A stretch of 42,717 bases of DNA from an uncultured Prevotella sp. (GCA_945873145.1 CAMCBZ010000023.1:1-42717), one strand, 5' to 3'. Positions 7,955 through 16,077 are shown, counted from the stretch's first letter. Notes: a model not told the origin generated them from the sequence alone. Translations and numbers: made by a program.

Positions 7955-9709
7955 ATGAAATCACTCATCAAGAAATATACAGGTAAGGGCCTGCTCTCTC
8001 TGGCCTTCGCATTGCCGCTGGCCGCAGGCGTGATGACATCGTGCTCCGACGACCACATGGCCTCGGTCAACACCGATGACAGTAAGAGCGAGACCATCGA
8101 CCCCAACAACCAGCTGACCACGTCACTGCTCCAGACCTATGGCGACTTCAGCCTCATGGACACTTACCGCAGCTATATCACCGGTTTTACACAGCACTTC
8201 GCCGGTGCATGGAACGTGACCAACTATGCCGGAAGCGTACACGCCAACGACGACCAGAGCCGTCTGCTCTGGGATCGCTACTACTCCGTGGCTATCAAGA
8301 ACCTCGTCGACGCCATCAACGCCACACAGGAAAGCCAGCCTGCACTCAACGCCGTGCTGCGCATCCACCGCGTCTACCTGATGTCGGTGCTCACCGACAC
8401 CTATGGCGACATTCCCTACTCCGAAGCCGGACTGGGATATATCAAAGGCATCTCCAATCCTGTCTATGACAAGCAAGAGGACATCTACAACGCTTTCTTC
8501 ACAGAGCTCAAGGCTTGCGTAGACCAACTCGACAATGCCAACGACCGCATCACGGGTGACGTGACCAGTCTCAAAGGTGACCGACAAGCTTGGCAACGCT
8601 ATGCCAACAGCCTGCGTCTGCGCTTTGCCATGCGCATCTCAGATGTCAACCCCGAGAAGGCTCAGAAGGAATTCGAGGCTGCGCTCAACGATCCGCACGG
8701 CTACATCGCCGATGCTTCGCAAAACGCTTATGTCATCTATGCCAACGAACCCTTCACGCTCTATAAGGGCGCAGAGGAGTATGACTTCCGCGTCAACGCG
8801 CTCGGCGAGATTCTCTACGGTCAGGATCCTACCTCACCGACATTCGTCAGTTCTACTTTCTTCGATCTGATGCAGCAGACCGGCGACCCGCGTCTGTACC
8901 GTATCTGCCGCCATTACATCAACACGAAGCGCTCTGAGATCACGCCCGACCGTGAGGGCAACCACGATCTCACCGACGAGGTGGTCGCTTACCTCAAGCG
9001 CAGCAACACCGCAGAGGCGCCATGCGACCCGGGAGCTGCCTGGTGGAACAACTGGATCAACGCGCCGGCAAACTCCGAGATTCCTACTTTGGACAAGCTG
9101 GTCAAGGACGATCCTGCCGCAGGATACGATCAGAGCAACTTCAACGCACGCATGATGCGACCCGCGCTCAACATCGACTTTGAGATGCCTGACCGTCCCG
9201 GCATACTCATCACGTCGGCCGAGGTCGACTTCCTCAAGGCGGAGGCAAAGACCAAGGGATGGAATGTCAGTGGCGACGCCGAACAGCTCTATGAAGACGG
9301 CGTGCGCGCCTCGATGAAGATGCTCAACGATTACTATCTCACGGCATCGGAAAAGATCTCCGACGAAGAGATCAGCAAGTTCATAGCTGCCAACCCGCTC
9401 GGCAACAATCCTAAGGAAAATATCAACACGCAGGCCTGGATCCTGCACATGATGAACCCCGCCGAGGCTTGGGCCAACCTGCGCCGCAGCGACTATCCGG
9501 TGCTCAAGGACCGCTCAAAGCTGGCTAAGTTTGAGAGCGACTTCACCTACGACGATAAGAACCTCACCACGCCGGTACGCCTGAAGTACCCGATGCTTGA
9601 GTCGAAGTACAACAGCAAGAACTACGACGAGGCGCTCCAGCGCATGGGTGGCAACGACGACTGGCACCACCGCCTGTGGTGGGACACCAAGGACATCAAC
9701 GTCAAGTAG
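7955..9709 (+). CDS. SusD/RagB-like surface lipoprotein (SusD-like_2 type)
   Basis: 584 residues from the ATG at 7955. The frame extends 14 codons further upstream, but this start gives a proper lipoprotein signal, MKSLIKKY followed by a hydrophobic stretch and GVMTSC with Cys30. Features include LTTSLLQTYGDFSLMDTYR, the early helix motif LTDTYGDIPYSEAGLG and a C-terminal region ending WDTKDINVK, typical of the SusD-like_2 branch (PF12771). SusD proteins sit on the SusC barrel outside the cell, bind the glycan and close over the pore. It lies directly downstream of its SusC partner and 79 bp before the third gene. Ligand-binding aromatic residues cannot be assigned from sequence alone. Confidence 0.92.
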   Translation: MKSLIKKYTGKGLLSLAFALPLAAGVMTSCSDDHMASVNTDDSKSETIDPNNQLTTSLLQTYGDFSLMDTYRSYITGFTQHFAGAWNVTNYAGSVHANDDQSRLLWDRYYSVAIKNLVDAINATQESQPALNAVLRIHRVYLMSVLTDTYGDIPYSEAGLGYIKGISNPVYDKQEDIYNAFFTELKACVDQLDNANDRITGDVTSLKGDRQAWQRYANSLRLRFAMRISDVNPEKAQKEFEAALNDPHGYIADASQNAYVIYANEPFTLYKGAEEYDFRVNALGEILYGQDPTSPTFVSSTFFDLMQQTGDPRLYRICRHYINTKRSEITPDREGNHDLTDEVVAYLKRSNTAEAPCDPGAAWWNNWINAPANSEIPTLDKLVKDDPAAGYDQSNFNARMMRPALNIDFEMPDRPGILITSAEVDFLKAEAKTKGWNVSGDAEQLYEDGVRASMKMLNDYYLTASEKISDEEISKFIAANPLGNNPKENINTQAWILHMMNPAEAWANLRRSDYPVLKDRSKLAKFESDFTYDDKNLTTPVRLKYPMLESKYNSKNYDEALQRMGGNDDWHHRLWWDTKDINVK

Positions 9710-9721
9710 AATTCATCGATC

Positions 9722-9754
9722 TGACCCGACAGCACAAAATAGTCTGGCGGGTCA
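9722..9754 (+). other. Intercistronic hairpin between susD and the binding lipoprotein
   Basis: TGACCCG (9722-9728) pairs with CGGGTCA (9748-9754), seven perfect pairs with a 19-nt loop and no T-run. It may set transcript stability or partial read-through. Weak evidence. Confidence 0.3.
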
Positions 9755-9788
9755 ATAGAACAACCAACAATTCAAGACAACGACAACC

Positions 9789-10787
9789 ATGAAAACAATC
9801 AAGCATATCGCTCTGCGCGCGTTCGGACTGCTGATGATGGCCTGTGCCGCCACTGCGTTCACGGCCTGCTCTTCCGACGATGATCCATTCTTCACAGCCG
9901 AGGAGACCGACGCGCCGCGCATCCTCAACACCAATATCCCTGAGTGGAAGGACGGTCAGCCACAGGTACTCGTCACGCAAAGCCGTACAAACAATTTCGT
10001 GTTTAACATCATCGCTACGCCACGTCACTACACGACGATCTCGTGGTACCTCGACGGACAGCTCATCCACGAGGGCGACTCTATCGACCAGCCGCTGCTC
10101 GCCGGTGACCATGAGCTGAAAATCGTGGCTACAACGACCAAGGGTCTCTCCACCTCACGCACGACACGTGTGGTCATCACGCCCGCCGACGGCGATCCTG
10201 TGTTAGGCACGAAGGCCAAGGATCTGTGGGTGGCACCGGGAGCCAAGACCACGATCCACGGCTGCGCCAACCTCGGCAAGGTCGCCAAAGTGTTCATCGG
10301 TGGCAAAGAGGCTACCGTCGTCAGTGCTGAGAACGGCAATCTGACGCTCGCCATTCCGGCTGACCTGGCTGAGGGCGACTACCGTGTGGTCCTCCAGGAC
10401 GCAGCCGGACAGCAGTATGGCGGCGGCACGATCAAGATCACCAACGAGCCCTATCCCGACAAGAGCGAGACGCTGTGGGAAGGCAGCTTCAACGTCACGT
10501 GGGGCACACCCTTCGACGCGCTCAAGGACGACTTCATCAATCATGTCCACGCCGGTACCATTCTCAAAGTCTATGTTAATGGAGAAGGTCAGGGCACGGC
10601 AACCACAGCCTGGTGGAACAACCTGCTCACGGGCAAGGGTGATCCCGAGCGTGGTGACATCATGATCAGTGGCAGCCAGGTGCTCGAATACGAACTCACC
10701 GACCTCTCCATCCAGCTCCTTAATGACCAAAATGGTTTCCTGATGGTCGGCAATGGCTACACCATCACAAAGGTGACGGTGGAATAG
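9789..10787 (+). CDS. SusE/SusF-like surface glycan-binding lipoprotein
   Basis: 332 residues. The lipoprotein signal ends AATAFTACSSD with Cys27. Three beta-rich parts follow: about 40-133 is PKD/Ig-like (ISWYLDGQLI, HELKIVATT), about 138-218 is an IPT/TIG-like module (GKVAKVFIGGKEATV), and about 227-332 is a beta-sandwich starting ETLWEGSFNVTWG and ending NGYTITKVTVE. The last module resembles the C-terminal module of the GH5 enzyme: the same LWEG/FWEG-x-W start and an NG-L-M-x-G-x-G core. It is the last gene of the susCD operon and precedes a strong terminator, so it is most likely the third surface binding component of PUL 1. It has no enzyme motif. The sugar specificity is unknown. Confidence 0.85.
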   Translation: MKTIKHIALRAFGLLMMACAATAFTACSSDDDPFFTAEETDAPRILNTNIPEWKDGQPQVLVTQSRTNNFVFNIIATPRHYTTISWYLDGQLIHEGDSIDQPLLAGDHELKIVATTTKGLSTSRTTRVVITPADGDPVLGTKAKDLWVAPGAKTTIHGCANLGKVAKVFIGGKEATVVSAENGNLTLAIPADLAEGDYRVVLQDAAGQQYGGGTIKITNEPYPDKSETLWEGSFNVTWGTPFDALKDDFINHVHAGTILKVYVNGEGQGTATTAWWNNLLTGKGDPERGDIMISGSQVLEYELTDLSIQLLNDQNGFLMVGNGYTITKVTVE

Positions 10788-10809
10788 TCCTGCAAAAAAC
10801 ACCGAAATT

Positions 10810-10843
10810 CCTCACAACCCATAATGGTTGTGAGGATTTTTTT
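10810..10843 (+). terminator. Rho-independent terminator of the susCD-lipoprotein operon
   Basis: CCTCACAACC (10810-10819) pairs perfectly with GGTTGTGAGG (10826-10835) and is followed by ATTTTTTT. It lies 22 bp after the stop codon. Confidence 0.92.
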
Positions 10844-10913
10844 ATGCTAATTTCTCCGTATCACATTCCTGACTTTCATGAACAGTAACCCGTTTTTAAA
10901 CATGAATGTCCAT

Positions 10914-10971
10914 GAATTAACCATGAATTTCTCATTAATTTAATAATTAATGAATAATTTGTGGTTAATTC
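10914..10971. repeat. AT-rich palindromic dispersed repeat, copy 2
   Basis: Arms 10914-10940 and 10945-10971 pair at 23 of 27 positions around a 4-nt loop. The left arm contains TTAACCATGAATTTC. Upstream, 10901-10913 adds a CATGAATGTC half. The stretch 10844-11971, over 1.1 kb, holds no gene I can support; it is filled by this and the following repeats. Confidence 0.6.
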
Positions 10972-11248
10972 ATGATGATTCAATGTTCAATAAGACAGAA
11001 CTTAATGATCGTTATAGGTATGTTTTCTGCACACACTCCAGAGCGAAGACTTCTTCGTATTCTCTATGGCGCTGTGCAAGAGGTATTCTAAGAACTGTTT
11101 CATGAATAGTGATATGTAATAGAAGGTTGTTTTTCCTTACAAAACACCCTCCGCGTTCACTCGCAATCTAGAGAACACAAAATCGGCTTCCCATCATCGA
11201 ACCCACACAAAACCGACTTCTTTCTTCGACTTTTGCGCTACCTGCAGC

Positions 11249-11353
11249 TCAGAAAGGCACTTTGATGTTGTCATCACGCTTAGATGACATGGTCAGAAAG
11301 GCGAGATGACATGGTCATCTAAGCGTGATGACAGCATCAGAAAGCCTTTCTGA
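11249..11353. repeat. Long inverted repeat with 40-bp arms
   Basis: Arms 11249-11288 and 11314-11353 match at 36 of 40 positions; the inner 17 bp (CATCACGCTTAGATGAC) are perfect. The 25-nt loop carries another GTCAGAAAGGC. GATGACATGGTCA also occurs twice as a direct repeat (11283-11295 and 11305-11317). No transposase is nearby. It could be a MITE-like element or a structured RNA. Confidence 0.75.
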
Positions 11354-11700
11354 CCAAAAATTCCCTAGAGAATTTTGCCTAAGAAAGCCGAGTTGATACG
11401 ATCAAAAAGCCTCTACCTTTATAACATCCTTATTATCAGTAATTTATAAAAACACACTGATTTTCGCAAAAATCAGAGCAAAGTAGGTCTTCGTGAAAAA
11501 GAATCGATTCTCGTGGGCGGAAAATTGTCACTTTATAAGACAAATTGGATGAAGTCAGAAAGACGGTCGCTTTATAGACAGAAAGACATAAAAGACATAT
11601 TCTTCCACGAATCTGCACGCATGCGGGCCGAGAGCTCTTCGCGTCGATTCGTAAAGAGTGGACCATTTTACTCCATGTCCCACTGAGCCTTTTTATTTCT

Positions 11701-11772
11701 CACAGATCTACACAGATGCGTAACTATCCTATCGGGTGAAATGGCGAACGCAAGGATCTGTGGAGATCTGTG
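11701..11772. repeat. Inverted repeat of CACAGATCT type
   Basis: CACAGATCTACACAGAT (11701-11717) is matched at 16 of 17 positions by the reverse complement of 11756-11772, with a 38-nt centre. It lies directly next to the copy-3 palindrome. Confidence 0.6.
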
Positions 11773-11786
11773 TGACACTCTCCCAC

Positions 11787-11833
11787 GATTATTTATGAGG
11801 AATTCATGGTCAATTCATGGACGTTCATGTGAG
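11787..11833. repeat. AT-rich palindromic dispersed repeat, copy 3
   Basis: GAATTCATGGTCAATTCATGG followed by acgTTCATGTGAG repeats the pattern of copies 1 and 2: paired ATTCATGG/ATTCGTGG units, then an outer TTCRTG. A partner arm CCACGATT lies at 11783-11790. Confidence 0.5.
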
Positions 11834-11913
11834 AGAAAAAACATTCCGTGTGAGTACAAATAAAACGAAATCTCACAAAGAGACGCAGAAGTGACAAAAA
11901 AGACGTTTGTCTC

Positions 11914-11944
11914 TTGCTTATTTGCTGTTTTTTTCCGATATTTG
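11914..11944 (+). promoter_or_regulatory. Putative promoter of the Rpn-type nuclease gene
   Basis: TTG (11914-11916), 20 bp, then GATATTTG (11937-11944), one base off TAnnTTTG, 27 bp before the ATG at 11972. Confidence 0.4.
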
Positions 11945-11971
11945 CAGAGAGTAATCATTTAGACACAGACG

Positions 11972-12841
11972 ATGATGGACGCAATGGACACCAACTACAC
12001 GGAAAGATACATCAATCCGCTGACCGACTTCGGCTTCAAGCGTATCTTCGGCACGCCGTTCAACAAGGCGCTGCTCATCGACTTTCTCAACGCACTGCTT
12101 GAGGGTGAGCGCGAGGTGAGCGATGTCACCTACCGCAACAGCGAGCAGCTCGGAACGAACATCGAGGAGCGCCGTGCTGTGTTTGACGTCTATTGCCAGG
12201 CCAAGGACGGCTCACGCTTTATTGTAGAGATGCAGAATGTCTATCAGGAATTCTATAAGGACCGTTCCATCTACTATTCCACATTCCCTGTAGCTGAGCA
12301 GGGCAAGCGCGGCGTCTGGGACTACAAGCTCAGTCCCGTTTATACCATCGGCATCCTCAACTTCACCTTCCCCGAGGACAAGCAGAGCGACAGTGGGGTG
12401 TACAAGGAGGTGAAGCTCATGGATATACATTCTAAAAAGGTATTTTATGACAAGCTCACCTACATCTATGTTGAGTTGGCTTGCTTCCATAAGGAGTTGG
12501 GAGAACTGAAGACCACTCTTGACAAATGGCTCTTTGCCTTGAAGAATATGCAGCACCTCTTCGCGCGTCCTGCCGAGTTGCAAGGACGTGTCTTCGAACA
12601 GCTATTCTCCACAGCAGAGATTTCAAAGTTCGATACCAATGAGCTGCGTGACTACGAGCTCAGCAGCAACGCCTACCGCGACATCAAAAACGGCATGGAC
12701 ACAGCGAAGGAGGAAGGCAGAAGGGAAGGAATACGAGATGCAACCATCAGCCACGCAAAAGCCATGAAATCTGCCGGCATAGCCACAGACCTTATTGCCA
12801 AGATCACCGGATTGTCAGAAGAAGAGATAGAGCGGCTCTAA
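11972..12841 (+). CDS. Rpn-family PD-(D/E)XK nuclease / putative transposase
   Basis: 289 residues; ATGs at 11975 and 11984 are alternatives. The N-terminus YINPLTDFGFKRIFG is the hallmark of the PDDEXK_2/Rpn family (PF12784). The nuclease core is visible as Asp72 in FDVYCQ and Glu86-x-Gln88 in FIVEMQ. The C-terminus is helical and charged (KEEGRREGIRDATISHAKAMK) and ends in a helix-turn-helix-like LIAKITGLSEEEIERL, as is common in this family. E. coli Rpn relatives are DNA endonucleases that promote RecA-independent recombination; other relatives are annotated as transposases. It has no role in glycan use and separates GH31 from the rest of PUL 1. A copy of the nuclease-associated repeat follows at 12861. 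Confidence 0.9.
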   Translation: MMDAMDTNYTERYINPLTDFGFKRIFGTPFNKALLIDFLNALLEGEREVSDVTYRNSEQLGTNIEERRAVFDVYCQAKDGSRFIVEMQNVYQEFYKDRSIYYSTFPVAEQGKRGVWDYKLSPVYTIGILNFTFPEDKQSDSGVYKEVKLMDIHSKKVFYDKLTYIYVELACFHKELGELKTTLDKWLFALKNMQHLFARPAELQGRVFEQLFSTAEISKFDTNELRDYELSSNAYRDIKNGMDTAKEEGRREGIRDATISHAKAMKSAGIATDLIAKITGLSEEEIERL

Positions 12842-12860
12842 AAACGTACCAGACTTTTTT

Positions 12861-12890
12861 AACGCACCATCTCCGATGGTATCAAGAATA
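12861..12890 (+). repeat. Nuclease-associated dispersed repeat, copy 1
   Basis: AACGCACCATCTCCGATGGT plus ATCAAGAATA, with internal palindrome ACCATC/GATGGT, 20 bp after the Rpn gene. Similar copies lie at 36026 and 38001 on both sides of the AAA-ATPase gene. Confidence 0.7.
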
Positions 12891-12897
12891 CAAACAG

Positions 12898-12928
12898 CCT
12901 CACCCCCAGTCCCTCTCCAGGGGGGGGG
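12898..12928 (+). repeat. CCTCACCCCC-type G/C-rich repeat, copy 1, ending in nine G
   Basis: CCTCACCCCCAGTCCCTCTC is followed by a run of nine G. The reverse-oriented counterpart at 15875-15908 lies on the other side of GH31. Confidence 0.65.
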
Positions 12929-13053
12929 ATTACTTTCAAGGGACAATACTATTGGAATGTGGGAAATGAAGGAAAAGGTCTTTATTACTCTGTCTTTTTA
13001 TCTGCCTCTCTGTCGAAGAAAACACTGCTTGCCTTCCATTCCCCAGCTTTTCT

Positions 13054-13084
13054 TTTGCACATTAAAGAAAATGTCTTATCTTTG
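13054..13084 (+). promoter_or_regulatory. Promoter of GH31
   Basis: TTTG (13054-13057), 19 bp, TATCTTTG (13077-13084): a complete consensus Bacteroidota promoter 36 bp before the ATG at 13121. It also decides the start, since an upstream in-frame ATG at 12959 would lie before the promoter. Confidence 0.75.
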
Positions 13085-13120
13085 CGAGTGAGAAAGGCTA
13101 TACCTAAACAAATCAATGAT

Positions 13121-15580
13121 ATGACAAAACAAAAGACGATCCTTTTGGTGCTCTTGCTGGCACTGTTGCTGCCGCTCCATGCTGCCAAACGTAAAAACCT
13201 TACCGGCATCTGCCGCGTTGTCGACGGACACGCCACTGAATTGAGCTTCTGCTCGCCATCGATCGTGCGCGTGAGAGTGTTTCCCGGTACGGACACAAAC
13301 ATTCAGAAAAAGAGTTACTCAGTGCTGCTGAAACCCGGACAGAACGTCACGGAGCCCATCACCGAGGAAGAGCGTGACGGCAAGCTCAAGCTTAGCTCGT
13401 CGATGCTCAACGCCACCCTCGACCTACGGACAGGCCACATCACCTTTGCCGACAACAAAGGCAAGGAACTGCTGCAAGCCACCGGTAGTCTCTTCACACC
13501 TTGCACCCACGAGGTGGACCACGGAAAATATCAGGTCAGACAAGGGTTCCGACTGGCAGACGATGAAGCCGTGTATGGACTCGGACAACTTCGTGACACA
13601 CTCATGAGCCACCGCGGACAAAAGGTGGAGATGTGGAACCACAACACCTACATATCTATTCCTTTCTTCCTCAGCGGCAAAGGATACGGTCTCTATTGGG
13701 ACAACGCCGGACGATCGCAGTTCGACGACACTGCCGCAGAGACAATGATGAGCAGTGAGGTGGCACCGTTTGTCGATTATTACTTCCTTTATCGCGACGG
13801 AACTGCCGACGGTGTCATCGCCTCCGTACGTGAACTCTCAGGACAGGCTACGCTACCGCCGCTGTGGGCCATGGGCTTCTGGCAGTGTCGCGAACGCTAT
13901 AAGACCAGCGATGAACTCGTCGGCGTGCTCGACAAATACCGTGAACTGAAGATTCCTGTCGACGCGATGGTACAGGACTGGCAATACTGGGGATGCGACT
14001 CCAACTGGAATGCCATGCGCTTCATGAACCCCTACTATATTAATAAGGTGGGTGATCCTGCCTGGCAACGCTACCTGCCTGGCGACATGAAAAACCTCAA
14101 GCCGCAGCAGCCGCGCATCAAGAGTCCGCAGGAGATGGTAGACTATGTCCATCGCAACAACGGTCATCTGATGATTTCTATCTGGGCTAACTTCGGACCA
14201 TGGACCGATCAATATAAAGAGCTCAACGCCATCGGAGCCCTCTATCCCTTCGACACGTGGCCAAGAAACCAGGGCGTGAAAGTCTACGATGCCTTTAACC
14301 CCAAAGCCCGCAACATCTATTGGAAGTATCTGACCAACCTACAGAAGATGGGCTTTGACGCATGGTGGACCGACTCCTCAGAGCCCGACCACTTCGAGAA
14401 ACCCGGTGACGACGACTGGTTGACGGCCGACGGATCGTGGAGAAGCGTGAAGAATGCTTTCCCACTCGTGCACAACAAGGGCATCTACGACCATCAGCGC
14501 GCCACCAAAGAAGGCAACGCGAAACGTGCGCTGATGATGACACGCAGTGCTTCCTTCGGCATCCAGCACTACGGCACGTTCTCTTGGAGCGGTGACATCC
14601 TCGCCTCGTGGCAGGAAATGAAGCAGCAGATTCCATCAGGACTGAACTATTCACTCTGCGGCATTCCCTACTGGAACACCGATCTCGGCGGTTTCTTCTA
14701 CTGGGAGTTTGAGCAAGATCCGCACAACCCTGCCCTGCAGGAGTTGCAAACGCGATGGATGGAATGGGGGGCCTTCATGCCGCTGATGCGCAATCACTGC
14801 TCGTCGCCGATGGTCAGTGAGCTGTATCGTTTCGGTAAAGCGGGCGACTGGTGCTACGATGCCATCGTGAAGTACATCCGTCTGCGCTACCGTCTGCTAC
14901 CCTATACCTACAGTTCAGCTGCCGATTGCGTGCTCCACAGCGGTACGATGATGCGTGCGCTGGTCATGGACTTTGCCAACGACCGTCATGCCGCAACGCT
15001 GAACAGCGAGTATCTCTTCGGCCGCAGTCTGCTCGTCAAACCGGTCACAGACCCAATGTATACGTGGAAGGACAGCAAGAAGCGTGGTCATCTGATCTAC
15101 CCCAACGTCAGCAAGGCCGCAGCGCCAACGACGGTCTATCTGCCAAAAGGCACACAGTGGTATGACTTCTGGGACGACCAGCCACACGCTGGCGGTCAAA
15201 CCATCCAGCGCCTCTGCCCTATCGACATCATGCCGGTATATGTCAAGGCCGGTGCCATCCTGCCTTTTGGCCCCGACGTACAATACAGTACAGAGAAGCC
15301 TTGGGATGATCTGGAGGTGAAAGTCTACTGCGGTGCCAACGGCCACTTTGAGCTCTACGAGGACGAGGGCAACAACTACAACTATGAGCACGGCCGCTAC
15401 ACGCTCATCCCCTTTGACTATGACGAGGCTACGCACACGCTGACCATTGGCACCCGCAAGGGCGCCTACAAGGGCATGCTTACCCGTCGCCGCTTCCGCA
15501 TCATCGCCGTTGATGGCAACGGCAAGAAGGCAGAGCAGACCGTAGAATACACAGGAAAGAAATGCGAGATAAAGCTCTGA
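13121..15580 (+). CDS. Secreted GH31 alpha-xylosidase-like glycoside hydrolase
   Basis: 819 residues from the ATG at 13121, which gives a clean signal peptide (LLVLLLALLLPLHA). The frame is open 54 codons further upstream but without a promoter or signal. GH31 layout: N-terminal beta-sandwich at about 25-245 with VYGLGQ at 151-156, and a barrel at about 246-590 with LPPLWAMGFWQCR and DAMVQDWQYWG. The nucleophile is Asp418 in WWTDSSEP and the acid/base Asp492 in FSWSGDI. The C-terminal beta domains include LYEDEGNNYNYE. The family removes alpha-linked xylose or glucose from the non-reducing end; this sequence resembles bacterial alpha-xylosidases acting on xyloglucan oligosaccharides but lacks an obvious PA14 insert. 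It has its own promoter and is separated from PUL 1 by the Rpn gene and 1.2 kb of repeats. Confidence 0.88.
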   Translation: MTKQKTILLVLLLALLLPLHAAKRKNLTGICRVVDGHATELSFCSPSIVRVRVFPGTDTNIQKKSYSVLLKPGQNVTEPITEEERDGKLKLSSSMLNATLDLRTGHITFADNKGKELLQATGSLFTPCTHEVDHGKYQVRQGFRLADDEAVYGLGQLRDTLMSHRGQKVEMWNHNTYISIPFFLSGKGYGLYWDNAGRSQFDDTAAETMMSSEVAPFVDYYFLYRDGTADGVIASVRELSGQATLPPLWAMGFWQCRERYKTSDELVGVLDKYRELKIPVDAMVQDWQYWGCDSNWNAMRFMNPYYINKVGDPAWQRYLPGDMKNLKPQQPRIKSPQEMVDYVHRNNGHLMISIWANFGPWTDQYKELNAIGALYPFDTWPRNQGVKVYDAFNPKARNIYWKYLTNLQKMGFDAWWTDSSEPDHFEKPGDDDWLTADGSWRSVKNAFPLVHNKGIYDHQRATKEGNAKRALMMTRSASFGIQHYGTFSWSGDILASWQEMKQQIPSGLNYSLCGIPYWNTDLGGFFYWEFEQDPHNPALQELQTRWMEWGAFMPLMRNHCSSPMVSELYRFGKAGDWCYDAIVKYIRLRYRLLPYTYSSAADCVLHSGTMMRALVMDFANDRHAATLNSEYLFGRSLLVKPVTDPMYTWKDSKKRGHLIYPNVSKAAAPTTVYLPKGTQWYDFWDDQPHAGGQTIQRLCPIDIMPVYVKAGAILPFGPDVQYSTEKPWDDLEVKVYCGANGHFELYEDEGNNYNYEHGRYTLIPFDYDEATHTLTIGTRKGAYKGMLTRRRFRIIAVDGNGKKAEQTVEYTGKKCEIKL

Positions 15581-15609
15581 ATAGACAATAATCCCTCACG
15601 ATCCTTTTC

Positions 15610-15630
15610 CCCCACCCCCACGGGGTGGGG
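15610..15630 (+). terminator. G/C-rich hairpin after GH31, possible terminator
   Basis: CCCCACCCC (15610-15618) pairs perfectly with GGGGTGGGG (15622-15630) 30 bp after the GH31 stop, but no T-run follows. It may simply be another member of the CCTCACCCCC repeat family. The rest of 15581-15869 shows nothing I can assign. Confidence 0.4.
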
Positions 15631-15869
15631 ATATAATACCACGCGATCGCATCTATTCCAGCCAAAACTTACATAGCAGTAGCCGATGTAGGAGGTAATG
15701 CGTCTCGCGTCACAATAGAGATTACCTTCAAAGGGTGAAGGGTGAATGAGCCACCATCCTTTATGTTACATGATGCAATTGGCGATGACCTAAAATTGAT
15801 AAGATGCAACACTACTTTTTCCTGAAGACATTCAACCGCCTAAGCACCACAAGGCACCCGCAAAAGTAA

Positions 15870-16025
15870 TCACTCCCCTCTCCCTCGGAGAGGGGCATGG
15901 GGGTGAGGCTTCTTCCACTCTTTCTGTCTCCTACGTATATCGAGGAATGTTTTTACGCCCCACCAGATCATGATGATGGTCAGGAGAAACAAGACAGCGA
16001 TGATAATGTATAATTCTGTTTTCAT
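15870..16025 (-). CDS. Small single-pass membrane protein of unknown function
   Basis: 51 residues: Met-Lys-Thr-Glu-Leu, then one hydrophobic helix (YIIIAVLFLLTIIMIWWG, about residues 6-23), a basic stretch FLDIRRRQKEWKK, and the tail PHPHAPLRGRGE. The tail is encoded by the G/C-rich CCTCACCCCC repeat, so the repeat appears to have extended or replaced the original C-terminus. A TAATTTTG box lies about 52 bp upstream. The start, transmembrane helix and positive-inside tail look like a real small protein (N-out, C-in). It lies between GH31 and GH43. I do not recognise a family and no function can be assigned. Confidence 0.6.
   Translation of the reverse strand: MKTELYIIIAVLFLLTIIMIWWGVKTFLDIRRRQKEWKKPHPHAPLRGRGE
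15875..15908 (-). repeat. CCTCACCCCC-type G/C-rich repeat, copy 2
   Basis: On the - strand CCTCACCCCCATGCCCCTCT is followed by a perfect hairpin, CCCCTCTCC (15875-15883) with GGAGAGGGG (15887-15895) on the + strand. It overlaps the 3' end of the 51-residue gene. Confidence 0.65.
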
Positions 16026-16077
16026 GATGATTTCGGCTTAGTGTGATACTGAAACGTTGTTTTCGTTATTGTCACTA

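Noticed and set aside
11436..11666. 76-codon - strand frame in the gene-free stretch
   Set aside because: No promoter, signal or recognisable motif; the area is repeat-rich and AT-rich. Likely chance.
12959..13120. ATG at 12959 as the start of GH31
   Set aside because: A consensus promoter at 13054-13084 lies inside this extension, and the signal peptide begins at 13121.
15610..15630. Confident terminator for GH31
   Set aside because: A perfect stem but no T-run, and the sequence is of the same G/C-rich repeat type found elsewhere; kept only as a weak call.
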